This document shows, one piece after another, positions 1-10,904 of a stretch of 64,000 nucleotides of DNA (position 1 is its first letter; each line of letters begins with the position of its first letter). The notes under the pieces are model-generated. The model did not search any database. It had not been told where the DNA came from and worked only from the letters and a program-made list of their open reading frames with translations. The stretch lies in assembly GCA_961205875.1 (NCBI GenBank), contig OY540812.1:29955098-30019097 (forward strand), in the 5' to 3' direction. The position numbers and the translations under genes are program-made. Source of the stretch: Sialis fuliginosa (Eukaryota; Arthropoda; Insecta; Megaloptera; Sialidae).

Positions 1-368
1 TCGGATAAAAGTTGAACCCTTCTGAAGTTCTCAAACAGCCATTTGAAAATTTTAAATATAATATAAAAAATATGTAAATAAGCAATAAAAATTATTAAAA
101 TGCAATCAAGAATAAAAGAATAACTATAACGTTGTGCTGTACCAAATTGTGACAATAATTCATCCAAGAAAATATTAAGTTTTCATCTGTTACAAAAAAT
201 GCAAAACTTAAACTTAACCTCCATTAATTATAAAAATATTTATATATGCGGTGAGCACTTTTTTAATAGTACATTTACATTAAACGGTAAATAATATTAA
301 TAACAGAAATCTTAATTTGAATTCAAATCGCTGTTTGGGAGCTTCAAAAGGGTTCAAGTTTTATCCGA
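1..368. mobile_element. Terminal-inverted-repeat element with a THAP remnant, cut by the window edge
   Basis: The first 50 bases and the stretch 319-368 are imperfect inverted copies: TCGGATAAAAGTTGAACCC at the left pairs with GGGTTCAAGTTTTATCCGA at the right, with AAACAGC/GCTGTTT further in. The left edge of the element may lie just outside the window, so no target duplication can be judged. The interior holds a short degenerate THAP-like reading frame (133-294). THAP domains occur at the N-terminus of P-element-type transposases and in some Kolobok and Harbinger elements, so a non-autonomous P-like element is the leading inference. Confidence 0.6.
133..294 (+). pseudogene. THAP-type zinc-finger fragment
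   Basis: An open frame begins with CAVPNC, continues for 53 codons and stops at 292-294. It shows the C-x4-C pair at its start and, 32 residues later, CGEHF, which matches the C-x2-H end of a THAP domain with its following Phe. The usual spacing between the pairs is about 35-50 residues and the conserved Trp is absent, so the domain is shortened. No start codon or downstream catalytic part is visible. It is read as the leftover DNA-binding exon of the surrounding transposon, not as a host gene. Confidence 0.5.
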
Positions 369-1451
369 TAGGTGGCAGAGTGGTCACTGACCATAGCGAA
401 TATATATTTTGTTACGTTAGGTAATATAAGGAATAAGCAGTGACGATAATAGTAAATCAAGTCGGAAAAAAGTTTGCCGCTAGCGCGTTCTTTTGCAGTA
501 TGCTGACTTAACCGTTAAATATTGTATAATATAATATAGTAAAGAATTGAATAAAAAGGCCTAAAATAAACATCGCGATACCATAGATCTAACTTTTATA
601 TTTAAGCGAGCGAAAATTGTATATTTTGATCTAGTAAAAAAAACTCTAAAGTTGTTGGTTTCCAAGTAAAACATTCTTGAAAGTTCAAAATCTCTCTCTA
701 TTTTGTTGAATGTCTTAAAAAGTCGTAACAAAAAATTCCAACGAACGTTGTTTCTTTTTTCACGAAGAATACGATTCAGCAATAAATAATAGGGGCTCCT
801 ATTAAAAAAAAAAGATAACTAATCATCTGATACTCTTTTTTACACCTTTCAACTTTTGACTGAAACGTTTTTATCTATCTTTGTTTTTGAAATATAAGCC
901 TGAGGCGTTTAAAATAAGAGACTATATTGCTATATGCATATATTTTTTTAAATATTAATTTTGACGTGAGTCAAATCTTATTACGTTCTTCTTGATGTTC
1001 TCTTTCAGAATTTATAAGAATATTTACTTTAATCAAGTTTTTGAGTGGAGCAATTCCTTTCTGAATATCGGTATCTGTTAAATTCTCACGAATCTTTTTT
1101 CTGTTTTATTGTCACGTTTAAACTCAGCGCATTGTATGAATATATTTTCTTGATATATAAATCTGCAGGTTCTGTCTCAGTAGTGTTACGAAGATTTTTG
1201 TAGGGGGGTGAATTTTTTTACATATGTATAACACATATCTATATTATATGATCAGGGGCCACCACGGCAGCGTTAAACTGTTTTATTTATTTGATTCTAA
1301 CTTGAAGATCTTACACTTACTACTTTAGATTTTAATGACGTCTTTTTTTACAAATTTAACACTTATTACTAATTTTGATTGAAATTACCTTTTTTTTTCG
1401 TTGCCAATTGAATTTTACATTTATTATTAATTAAAATTAGTACATTTAATA
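369..1451. other. Unassigned AT-rich stretch
   Basis: No gene, RNA or complete transposon was recognised. The part after 385 contains TTTTGTTACGTTAG, which resembles the terminal sequence of the inverted-repeat element at 41487-42041. Otherwise the sequence is low-complexity AT. Confidence 0.4.
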
Positions 1452-2260
1452 TCTTCCTATATTAACATACATACTGGAAGAATAAATACAAACAAAACCT
1501 AATATTGAACTAATTTAAAATAAATCTTAATACTTGACTTTATGAAGAACGTTTTCAGACCTTTCCGAAGTTTATGAGATTAGTAATTTTTTTTGGCATT
1601 TATTTTCATATACAGCCAGTTATTTACGTCACTATGCCACTACCAGACATGGATGACTGGGGGGATCGGGAAGTGCCTTGGGGCAATCAGGGCAGAGATT
1701 GGTAATTTCAGTGTACCATATCGCCAAACACAAGACTCGAATCCAAGTATGTATGAACATATATTATATATTTACCGTAACGTATTTAGATATTGCAATG
1801 CTTTCGTAAAATGACTATATCTAGTGAACTAAAAGTCCGATTTACCCCATTTTTAATTTTTTTAAAAGACAATTAAATGTACTACAATCAATTATAATAC
1901 ATTCTTGGTCATAAAAAACTTTATACCTATCAAAAAGGCTGTCGAACTCAAAATTTTACATTTTTAAAGTAAAATTTTTAGTTTGACCACCATTTTGAAA
2001 GGTATACAATTATTTTTGGTTAAAATAATGATAAAAAGGTTGTAGATAATTTAATTATCTGTTTAAAATGTGAAAGACGGGGTTGATTGAACATTCCGTT
2101 CGTTAGATACAGAGTGTTTACAAAATCCTTGTAAAACAAAACTTTGGGCTCTTGGTTGAGGGTGTTCCGGAGCAAATTTTGCTAGGGAGTTTTCAGGAAA
2201 TACACATCTGGACATGTTCTAATCACTGTTTAAATTTGGTACTTCATACATTTACTTGGT
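1452..2260. repeat. Single copy of the ~720 bp unit that builds the 55-59 kb palindrome
   Basis: The sequence matches the right palindrome arm (58730-59370) in the same orientation over its length, including the run from the TACTGGAAGAATAAATAC region, through CATTTTGAAAGGTATACAAT, to TTGCTAGGGAGTTTTCAGG. Similarity continues a little past the palindrome edge (TTTATTTC-TGG near 2270 and 59412), so the family is slightly longer than the mirrored part. A ~106 bp insertion interrupts it at 1590-1695. Confidence 0.8.
1590..1695 (-). mobile_element. 5'-truncated retroelement tail inserted in the repeat
   Basis: Compared with the uninterrupted copies at 58841 and 55900, an extra ~106 bp is present, flanked by a 13-bp near-direct repeat (AGATTAGTAATTT and AGATTGGTAATTT). 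The insert starts with a run of T, as expected for a minus-strand poly(A) tail. Its interior (TTTTCATATACAGCCAGTTA, GGGGCAATCAGGGCAG) is related to 33598-33700. A variable-length duplication plus a poly(A)-like end suggests a LINE or SINE 3' end; the family is not identified. Confidence 0.6.
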
Positions 2261-2620
2261 ATTTTTTTCTTTATTTCTTGGACTGTAATTGATAATAATT
2301 AAACTTAACACTTTTTACCACAAAAATAATAGAAAACATATATTGTAAATACAAACATAGCACGTGATCCTCGTGGTGTAGTCTATGGAGCTTAGTGATA
2401 CTAACAACAATTTGAATTAATTCGTTCGGATAGTTTCGATGGAACAAATATTGTCCGTTTCATGAACTATCCGTTTCAATGTTTATCTCACCGACCTACC
2501 AACCAAAAAAACTTTTTAAAAATTTGAAAATTTTTACAGGTAAGTGAAAACTTTCACTGAAATTGAAATTTATGAAACTTTTCAATTAAAACTTGACAAC
2601 TTTATATCACTATACATATA

Positions 2621-3273
2621 CAGGGTGGTCTGGTTTGGAATACAGATATTTTAAGAGCTGATTCCTTGACTCATTGTGAGTGGGGACCATTTTCAACATC
2701 CTCTAAGCTACAGGGTGTTTAAATACTTTCTTCAGAGTAGTACTTACAAACATGACTGTTTCATTTAATAGGATTGGTAGCAAAATAGTCACTTTGGAGA
2801 TTATTTAGATAAATTTATAACTGGAAAAATGTAAGACCCAGGTCCAAACTTGGTATAGTTAATTTGTAGGTAATATTATAACACACCAAAATAATAATAG
2901 AAAATACCACATATTATATGTAATTTTGGAAAAAAATGTCATTTTCATAAAAACTTTCAAAAAAATAAATATATTTTTTGACTTTGATGAGCAATAACTC
3001 TGAACTGGAAACACGGCTAGCAATAACACTAATACTGAAAAATATGTTAGTTAATTACCTATGAAACTGACTCATTGTGGTTGCTCTAGTTGCGTTACTT
3101 TGGAAGTTATGAGATAATCTTTGTTTGTAAGTACTACTCTGAAAGAAGTTTTTAAACGACCTGTAGCTCAGACGGTATTGAAGATAGACCCCACCTTTCC
3201 GTACAATTTTTTAGTCACAATGAGCCAAAAAATCAGCTCTTAAAATATCTGTATCCCAAACCGGACCATTCTG
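2621..3273. mobile_element. MITE with ~60 bp inverted repeats and TA target site
   Basis: The left end begins CAGGGTGGTCTGGTTTGGAA and the right end is its imperfect inverse (CCCAAACCGGACCATTCTG). The match continues through AAGAGCTGATT / AATCAGCTCTT and CTCATTGTGA / TCACAATGAG. Both ends abut TA (2619-2620 and 3274-3275), the signature of Tc1/mariner-type insertion. A second inner pair (GTAGTACTTACAAAC near 2739 and GTTTGTAAGTACTACTC near 3123) extends the fold. No transposase frame is visible. Confidence 0.8.
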
Positions 3274-3752
3274 TATATATGCATATATGAAAAATAAATG
3301 TATCTAGTATAAAAAAAGAAAAGATTTAAAAAAATGCGGGGAGTTTTTATTAAATTAATAAAAAAATAATATAAATTTAAAAAAATAAATATTTTTTTTA
3401 GAATCGATTTATAATACATTAACGAGACTATAACTAAAAAATAATAGTCCGCCTATTTGTTTCATCCGCCTTTATCCTAAAATGAAAATTTGTTCTCATC
3501 AATTCGACTGGAGTTAATTTAAATATCCTGTACACATTTTTTTATATCGACACTTCCATTTGCACACAACAAAGGCATTAAACTCTTTTGTATAAATGCT
3601 AACAAGTGTGAACTCTCCGTAACGAGTTTGTACGGAGTCTGTTAACGATGATGATACGTGTCATGGGCGGACCCAGGAAGTTTACAATGAGGGAGCATTA
3701 TAAAAAACTGCTAAATATATTTTTTTAGTTATTTACAAAATTTGGGCCTACT

Positions 3753-4202
3753 CAACGGCGAATTTAGGCATGGGCAACATGGGCTGCTGCCCAGGGTGGC
3801 AAAATTTTGGGAGGCGGTAGATTCTGGTAGAATACAACTTTTTTAGTTTAATACACAACACTAAAAAAAGGAATACAAAAAATTACTCTGATTATCAAAA
3901 CGATTTTTTTATATCTTGTAAAAATTCTCTGACGATTTCGATTGCTTTCATTTTTCAAATATCCTTTCTATCAATTGAACTACTGATTTCGAATTAGCGC
4001 GTGATTTTCGTTCTGAAAGAGCTGATCAACTTGCTGCCATCTTTGTACCAACTCATTAACTACATCCGCCCATATTTGTTTACTTCAACAATCGCATATT
4101 TGAAATATGTGATTGTTGAAGAAAATAGGTTATATTTTCCCTTGGTAGAGGAGCGGCAATTTTTTTTTGCCCAGGGCGGCATTTAACGTAAATCCGCCGC
4201 TG
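3753..4202. mobile_element. hAT-type MITE (CAGTGGCG-like ends), copy 1
   Basis: The left end is CAACGGCGAATTTAGG and the right end AACGTAAATCCGCCGCTG, an inverted pair. It is flanked by an 8-bp near-duplication (GGCCTACT at 3745-3752, GGCTTACT at 4203-4210). The right half (GGTAGAG-AGCGGCAATTTTTT through GCGGCATTTAACGTAAAT) is shared with the element at 4702-5027. An 8-bp duplication with CAG-type termini is the hAT pattern. The open frame at 4001-4186 is repeat-internal and resembles no known protein. Confidence 0.75.
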
Positions 4203-4701
4203 GGCTTACTCGTGATATTTTTGATTTTCTGAGAAAGGTAGGTATTTCTAAATTTTTCATAAACTATTTTTGCTATAATGTCCGTCATAATTTTCACTGA
4301 AAGTTACTAATTAAAAGCTACATTCTGGATTTTTCAGAGTTTTTGCAGAAATTGGAAGGGGGGAGCATTCTGATAACAATTTTGAAAGTAAATATATCGT
4401 AACTAAAGGGTTAAATCGAAAGGTCCTAAAACATTTCTTGTTGCATTTTAGGAGATTTGACTAAAGTTTTTTTTTTTTTTTAATATACCTAGTAGAATTA
4501 AAACTAGTCTAAAGACTAACCATTAATTTAAATCTGAATATCTTAAAACTAAATACTATCAACTAAAGTCAATTCATTAATGTCCTTTAGTTTTCTCTAT
4601 TTTCAATACTCCTATATGTGCAATATGCATGCATATACACTTTCCCCGCGCACTATGCTCTGCTTTACTCACAACACACTACACTAATTGTAAGTCAAGT
4701 G

Positions 4702-5027
4702 CAGTGGCGTATTTACCATGGGGCCATGGGGGCCATGGCCTAGGGCGGAAGGCTGAGAGGGGCGGCAGATTCTTTAGTTTCTTTTAGTTTAATACAGAAT
4801 ATTAAAAAAATAGGAAGACAAAGGAATTTCAATTGACGTGACAAAAAAAAGGTCTCCGGTTTTTAATTTATATTATATTTTGTTCTACATCACTTATAAA
4901 AACAGTTATCACTTTTCAGTTCATATAGTAATTCTAACTTCTATCAAAAATAAATTATATTTTCCCTTGGTAGAGGGGCGGCAATTTTTTTTTGCCCATG
5001 ACGGTACTTAACGTAAATACGCCACTG
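4702..5027. mobile_element. hAT-type MITE (CAGTGGCG ends), copy 2
   Basis: The ends CAGTGGCGTATTTACC and ACGTAAATACGCCACTG are inverted. The flanks are a perfect 8-bp duplication, GTCAAGTG, at 4694-4701 and 5028-5035. The element is 326 bp, non-coding, and related to 3753-4202. A partial further relative starts near 48100 (CAGTGACGTATTTACC). Confidence 0.88.
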
Positions 5028-5035
5028 GTCAAGTG

Positions 5036-5260
5036 GCTTGGTTCTTTTCAATCTTCGGACATGGTGCTGATTGTCTAGCAACCGAAGAACCTCTGGATTG
5101 GCATGAAGGCGGAGCCTGGCTTCATGCTTGCTAGTAACAAACATGATGTACCTACCCAATACTGCATTTTTATACTTGCGATTTATATTACTTTCTCCTG
5201 AGGTATAATAACCCGGCTCCGACACCGGTTTTGTCGGTATGTGGAAAAACGCCCTAAAGG
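5036..5260. mobile_element. One-sided remnant of a Harbinger-like element
   Basis: The right end (GTCGGTATGTGGAAAAACGCC followed by CTAA) matches the terminal inverted repeat of the complete 287-bp element at 35389-35675. The left end appears lost or displaced next to the hAT MITE at 4702-5027. The minus strand has an open frame across this interval (to 5225), but it runs on into the MITE and matches no known domain, so it is not called a gene. Confidence 0.55.
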
Positions 5261-5648
5261 TTCCTAGTTTTCTAGCGGATTCTTAAATCGCGAGTTTTCG
5301 ATCCATTATGTAGCACATTGTATACAATATGTTGACATTTTTAAACAGGTTTCGTATTGATTAACAATACCGCCATTCTAATCATAAAATACCATCTGTT
5401 ACTCGCGACCGTTCGCGTGGAATACAGGTTAGGTAATTTAGATTTCTGTTATGATAGTCGATAAAACAGGTTTTTAGTTTCGCATTTGTACGCTAGAATT
5501 TTACGCCAAAAAAGTATATCCTAGTGTGCGTACAAATATCACACATCCATTTTTTATCTAATGAAGGATGAGGTTTCTGACTCTAAGGCGCTACATTATC
5601 TTAACTATTTATATGTGAGGTAAAGCCATTGTGATATTTAGAAATACA

Positions 5649-6219
5649 TAAGGTAGTGGCACCAGTCTTGGCAAAGACCAGTAATGGCAACTTTTTAAAT
5701 AAATGTACTGAATTTGAAATATGTGTTCATATTTGATTACTACCATTTCTGAATATTAATCTATATAATTTAACTGTCTTACAGCGTGATTTGATGATAA
5801 TCGGCCAATAGGTGTCAAAATGGTGAACATTTAAACTAATTATTAGTATAATTTATTTATTAATTATTATATTATCATAGAAACAGCTTTACATTGTTTC
5901 AAATTTGACGATTCTTTCTTTTGTATCTTTTATGCCGTAGTACTTATCATTTTGTAATCATTAGCAAGTGTCCATCACTGCGTGCTCATTACTGATTTTA
6001 CTTTATCCATTACTGGAGAAAATACATAAACAAAATAAAAGGCTATACCTAAAAAAAAACTATATTTGCGGACTTTGGTAATTAAATTGATTAAATAAAA
6101 AGTTACTTATTTTATTAGTATCATGAGTTCATGAGAGTTACAAAAAAGAAACCCGTCAATCACAAAAACAGTAAACCGCTAAATGCAATATAGCGGCCAC
6201 AACGCGTTCCAGTACCTTA
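5649..6219. mobile_element. Dispersed repeat family R, complete copy
   Basis: The ends are inverted: TAAGGTAGTGGCACCAGTC at the left and GTTCCAGTACCTTA at the right. The interior (TTTCTGAATATTAATCTATA, CATCGGCCAATAGGTGTC-like motif, CATCACTGCGTGCTCATTAC, TATTTGCGGACTTTGGTAA) recurs at 28750-30602, 33523-34303, 34750-35317 and 50985-53420. It is about 570 bp with no coding capacity, so a MITE-type element is likely. No clear target duplication was found. Confidence 0.75.
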
Positions 6220-6235
6220 TTTAAATTTTTAACCA

Positions 6236-6415
6236 TTTTTAGGGCCAAAGACCCACCTTATGGACCCTCATTCTTTTTCGTGAAACAGAATAACAAGCTA
6301 TCTCCTTGCCAAATTACATCAAGCTTGGTTCAGCGGTTTAGCCATGAAAAGATAACAAACAGACAGACGGACAGAAAGTTAAAGACACTTTCGCATTTAT
6401 AATATTAGTATGGAT
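6236..6415 (+). mobile_element. 3' tail of an RTE-like LINE
   Basis: The run CCAAATT-ACATCAAGCTTGGTTCAGCG, then TTTAGCCATGAAAAG, a short ACAGACAGACGGACAGA repeat and the terminal TTTATAATATTAGTATGG is a pattern known from insect RTE-type retrotransposon tails. Only the 3' end is present; no reverse-transcriptase frame is nearby. Confidence 0.5.
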
Positions 6416-6794
6416 TTAATATATACTTCAGATCGTGGTGGGGTGGGGGGGGGGAAGGTACCGCATCTAGTGCCTTTCAAGGAGCCGCTTATGACACATA
6501 ATTACATTTATTATAAATGGTACCCGTCTTTAGTGGTGTCATTAGTGAAGGTGGTAGCAAAGCACGCGGATACAGATCTAAAAGCCGTCACATTCTGGTT
6601 ATTTCCACTCAAGTTTAGTGAGATTATCGCTGTGCTGTAACCACGCAGCGTCCTAGGCTGTCTTTAAATCTTCCATAATCTGCTTTGTTTAATACATTGT
6701 TATTCAGGATGTGAAATTTTGCTTGGATTACCACTTGTGAAATATTTTATAAACATGGAACATTTTTATAGTATGTTCAAAGTTCAAAGGTATT

Positions 6795-7035
6795 TTGATA
6801 TTAACCGACTTCAAAAAAAGGAGGAGGTTCTCAATTCAACTCGTATATACATATATTTATATATATATGTTCATATTTTAGCCATGTTGACGCTTAATTT
6901 CGTATTACGTGGATATTTTGATAATTTTTTGTTATTAATCTTATTATAGGGTTTTACAAAAGACTAGGGCTGCAAGTCGAAACGAGTCTCGTATCGGGCT
7001 TGAAACGAGACTGATACGATAATGCACTCATTAAA
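6795..7035. repeat. accgacttc-type repeat and GTCTCG-rich fragment
   Basis: AACCGACTTCAAAAAAAGGA near 6803 begins a common insect dispersed repeat, also present near 10082 and 28014. From about 6963 the sequence carries short CGAGTCTCG / GAAACGAGAC motifs, similar in style to 15040-15110. Neither is coding. Confidence 0.4.
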
Positions 7036-7700
7036 GAAATTAAAAGCAAAAAATTCAAATTTTTAAACTGTAATATCTCCGCGAAAAATGATTAATTTGC
7101 AAAATTCAAAGCTTATTCAAAAACTTGCACTTTCTAGTTTGTTTTTTAGTCTAAAGCTCAAACTTTTCATCCCCTGCCACTCTGTGCCAAGAGTTAAGAG
7201 TTTGAAAAAGTATCCCTTAATTATTTATAAACTTTGAAAGCGTCAATGGGGTGAAAAATATTTTGAACGAGAAATTCAATGTAAGCGTTCGAAAACTTGA
7301 TCTTTTTTTTGAAAATGCTTTTTTTCCTTTCTATAAAATTTCATTGACCCCGTTATTTATTGTGTCAAAGTAAAATTAACAATTTTGACTATAAACTCCT
7401 ATATAACATGAAATAATGATCGCACAATAATAGACTTGACATCATTAGAAAGCTGTACTTAAGTGTTCTTTTGAAATTCTTTGAATTCAAATGAAATGGA
7501 ACTGTTTTTTTTTTGCCGAGAGTGATATGAATTTTTAAGGGATTGTCTATAATTTAGTTTAAAAAAATCTCTAATTATTACTAAAAATAGAATTTTTAGA
7601 AAAACAAAATGTTTCTCGAATTCAGTCACGTCTGCGTTTATAAAGCGAAATCAAAAAAGATTAGAGGCACACTGTGCCGCAACTAACAAACGTAAAACGT
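7036..7700. other. Unassigned AT-rich stretch
   Basis: No gene or recognised element. It consists of AT-rich sequence with homopolymer runs. Confidence 0.4.
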
Positions 7701-7704
7701 GTTA

Positions 7705-8560
7705 CTTTTTACTTTCTTATACCTACCCATATATATGAAATATACATACATATAGTATAAGTACATTTGTAAAACCGATTTTTTTCGAAATTCGGATTTT
7801 GATGGAATTATTTATTTTGACCTTCCTTGAATCCAATCTGATTATTTTCGTCATGTCTGTGTGTCTGTCTGTCTGTAAGCGCTGTAACTCAAATACGACA
7901 AATCGTAGAAGGGTGAAATTTTATATTTAAGATTAATTTTTATCTGGGAAGAGAACCTCATATTTTTGAAAACGATCTTTCAACCGGATATGGATGTTTA
8001 CTAACGTTGATTTTTTAATTTTTCGAAGTACTTTGAAATAGTGCGAATAAGAGAAAAAATGGCAAGTTAAAAATTGTAGGTAATATTATTATCTATAATT
8101 TATGTTCTATTCATTTTTTTTCGAAAAACAATTAAAAAAAAAATTATAATCCAAATGGTTCATAACAGAGAAGAAATATCTGCCATTCTTATACATATGA
8201 CAGAGATTCAACAGTGTGTGTGTTTGCCATAGGTACCATGTGACTTTCTTATATGTAATACTAAATAATTTTTTTTTTATTTCTGACAAAATCATGTTAG
8301 AAAAAATGTATGGGGAATAAATTATAGATAATAACATACTCGACTTTTTTTAACGTAAACATTTTTTTCTTATTTCAAAAATAATTTGAAAATTCAAAAA
8401 TTAACTAGAGTAAACATCCGTTTTCGGTTTCGCATTGATTTTATTCTATCCTTTATTAGTTTGTCAGAAATATATTATAATCACGTATAATATTCACTGT
8501 CAGGATTACACATAAGAAAATCCTGTGGCTCCCATGGCAGATATTTTATTATAGAAAATA
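7705..8560. mobile_element. Dispersed repeat family S, copy 1
   Basis: It shares long stretches with 51147-52103: TTACTTTCTTATACC at the left, TGTCTGTGTGTCTGTCTGTC, GCTGTAACTCAAATACGACA, ATCTTTCAACCGGATA, ATCTATAATTTATGTTCTAT and, at the right, an inverted relative of the start (AAGAAAATCCTGTGGCTCCC). A partial relative lies at 15510-15880. The open frame at 8107-8337 lies inside the repeat and is not a gene. Confidence 0.65.
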
Positions 8561-9046
8561 TGCAATTAGGTTGGCTATGTACAAAAACCTATGAAAATTA
8601 GTTTTATTTTTTATGTTTCTGTATTTATGGGCTGAAGGATAGAGGGTTGTAAAACTAGTTTACTTGGAGTATATAATATATCAATCTATAGCATTTAAAG
8701 TGTGACATACTTCGTTGCATTCATTCTCCAGGGGTTACTGCCGCACCGGGAAAGACGTTGTTCTATGTCAAAAAACACCACAAAAACTAATATATCTTCC
8801 ATAGATCTTCTCTTTGATATATTTTAGTGATCTTTAGAATATATTAAATGAGCTATTCATTCAAATAAATAAAATAAAGGATACATTAAAAAATATATAC
8901 TTAAAAAAGCACAAAGCATTAAGCTAAGGATTCATCCGTAAACTGCAATAAATTTTATTAAAATCATAAAAAATTTTATAGCCACTTAATGTTTAGATTG
9001 TTTCAATCCCAATTATGATAAATAATTTGATAGGTAGAGTACTTAC

Positions 9047-9109
9047 AGATAGGGTGATTATCTTGTCAAATAGCATCACCGCAGGCATGTGGAAGTCGAA
9101 CACAAAGTA
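9047..9109 (-). CDS. Otoferlin-like ferlin, internal exon (C2B continuation)
   Basis: This 63-bp exon encodes 21 residues beginning YFVFDFHMPAVM and ending DKIITLS. It is bounded by a polypyrimidine-CAG acceptor (AG at 9110-9111) and a consensus GTAAGT donor (9041-9046), phase 0 on both sides. The sequence continues the C2B domain exactly where the exon at 27395-27581 stops (PYYNE joined to YFVFDFH), a junction conserved in vertebrate otoferlin. Ferlins are multi-C2, tail-anchored membrane proteins; otoferlin acts in Ca2+-triggered vesicle exocytosis. The following exon, expected to carry the rest of C2B and FerI, was not found in 1-9040 and presumably lies left of the window. The 18.3 kb intron before this exon contains another gene. 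Confidence 0.9.
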
Positions 9110-9247
9110 CTGAAATAAAAAAAATCAACAGACAATTAACGACAAAGAAATTCATTATAAATGACAAAACATTTCACTTTTTTTAAATACAATCTTTTCA
9201 CTGGGGCCTCATTTTTTTGCACCACGGGCCTCAGGATGTGTAAGTAT

Positions 9248-9920
9248 TAGAGATCAGATCGGACCTTAAAAAAGTAGCCCAATCCGGTCCGAAACTTTTT
9301 TTTTCGGCCCGGTCCGATCCGGTCCGATTTATACGATTTATATTAAGGTCCGATCCGACCCGGTCTGGTTTATACTAAGGTCCGATCCGATCCGGTCCGA
9401 ACATTACAAACAAAAATTAAGCCCGGTCCGATCCGATCCGAATTTCGGACCGGATCAGGCTGGCCCGGCCCGAACTGATCTAAGAAAATTGTATTGTATT
9501 ACAAATTACAATACAAGTTTTTTTGATAGTTCATATAATAAATTATAAATATTAAAAAGGAAGTATATAATATACAAATATACTAATTCATTGATATGTA
9601 TCGCGATGGTAGCGACGCGTTCAGTGGTAAAAATCGAAACTAACATTAGTAAACAATTAATTCACTGATTATATATACGTTCAATTAGAGTATTTAATTT
9701 CACACATCTTAACCCAGAGACAGTGGACGCCCTTATTTTTTTTACATGATTATTATAAATTATAATGTTGTTAATAATATATAAAATAATAATAAAAGTA
9801 ATTGTAGGTAAAAGTTTTGTTTAAAAAAAAAAAAAATTATTTATTCTTTAGGTCCGACCGAAATTCGGACCGGGATAAATTCGGATTGTATCGGACCGGC
9901 CCGGCCTGATCTGATCTCTA
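9248..9920. mobile_element. hAT element with arrays of GGTCCGATCC-type subterminal repeats, long form
   Basis: The ends TAGAGATCAGATCGG and CTGATCTGATCTCTA are inverted, flanked by a perfect 8-bp duplication GTAAGTAT (9240-9247 and 9921-9928). Just inside both ends are tandem imperfect copies of a ~10-bp word (GGTCCGATCC, GGCCCGGTCCG) at about 9260-9475 and 9850-9910. The core is AT-rich and non-coding. A 233-bp short form lies at 47645-47877. Confidence 0.88.
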
Positions 9921-10079
9921 GTAAGTATGGTCTTGGCTAGAAATAACCGATATGTCGGAATGAAATCCCTGATAAGTAATGTTTAGAATATTTATTCATT
10001 TAGAACAGAAAATGAGTTATAATTCAGACATAATTTTAACTACAAACATGTCCGTATACAAAATATTAAATTGTTCATT

Positions 10080-10390
10080 TTTAACCGACTTCAAAAAAGG
10101 AGGAAGGTTTTTAATTCGTTTGTATATATTTTTTATGTATGTATGTATGTATGTTCGGGCATAAATCCGACAAACATGCACCGATTTGGACGATGTTTTG
10201 TTTGTTTTAAAGAGCCCAGAAAAAAATTTCAGATCTGAAGTGATCAAATCAGATATTGATAGATCTGTATTTTGAGACATTATATTTTTTCACTGGTTTT
10301 TGATTTGTGGAGACCTGTAAAGATCTACAACGACCTATAAAGATCTACATCGATCTACAAAGATTTCTAAAGATCGTTGAAAGGTATAAA
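10080..10390. repeat. accgacttc-type repeat with a short GATCTAC tandem run
   Basis: The left part begins AACCGACTTCAAAAAAGGAG and contains a (TATG)n run. At 10310-10385 a degenerate ~11-bp unit (AAAGATCTACA/ACGACCTATA) repeats about six times. Open frames on both strands here are repeat-internal. Confidence 0.55.
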
Positions 10391-10398
10391 GGTTTCAC

Positions 10399-10633
10399 CT
10401 CGGGTTGCATAAAGCAAAATTGACCACAATTAGTTAATCAGTTGTTTTCATATCATGATTAATGTTAATTCTAAACTTAATCTCAATTTGTAAATGAAAA
10501 ATTCACTAAATATGATAATTTTTTACCTTATAAAATATATCATAACCATGATTGTTTTTTAAAATTGACGTAATAATGGTTTTAAAACAACTGATTAACT
10601 AATTGTGATTAATTTTGCTTGGTGCAACCCAAG
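10399..10633. mobile_element. MITE with ~50 bp inverted repeats
   Basis: CTCGGGTTGCATAAAGCAAA at the left mirrors TTTTGCTTGGTGCAACCCAAG at the right, and the match continues inward through ACAATTAGTTAATCAGTTGTTTT and its inverse. It is 235 bp, non-coding. A target duplication could not be fixed. Confidence 0.75.
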
Positions 10634-10904
10634 GTCAATATCCAGCATTTTACTTTTGTTAAAATAAAAACAACACACATTACAAACTATAGAAATGAAA
10701 TATTATATATATTGATACTTTTTTATCGGGTACAATGAATTTAATAGGTATTCATTCCATATTTTTTATAGTCAATAAAACTAACTGTTGTATTTCCGTA
10801 AATAGATTTTATTTCTCTTAACACCCTATAAAATTAATTTATGGCACAGCACTTACAATTAGTTAATTTATTTGATAATATACGGGTACTTTGCAATCAT
10901 AATA

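Noticed and set aside
4944-5225. Minus-strand 93-codon frame, considered as transposase
   Set aside because: It crosses from a Harbinger-like remnant into a hAT MITE with its own target duplication, so it cannot be one protein; no motif is visible.
1-9040. Search for the next otoferlin exon (rest of C2B, FerI)
   Set aside because: No minus-strand segment encoding the expected HSKNL or HHKW-type sequence was seen; it is probably left of the window.
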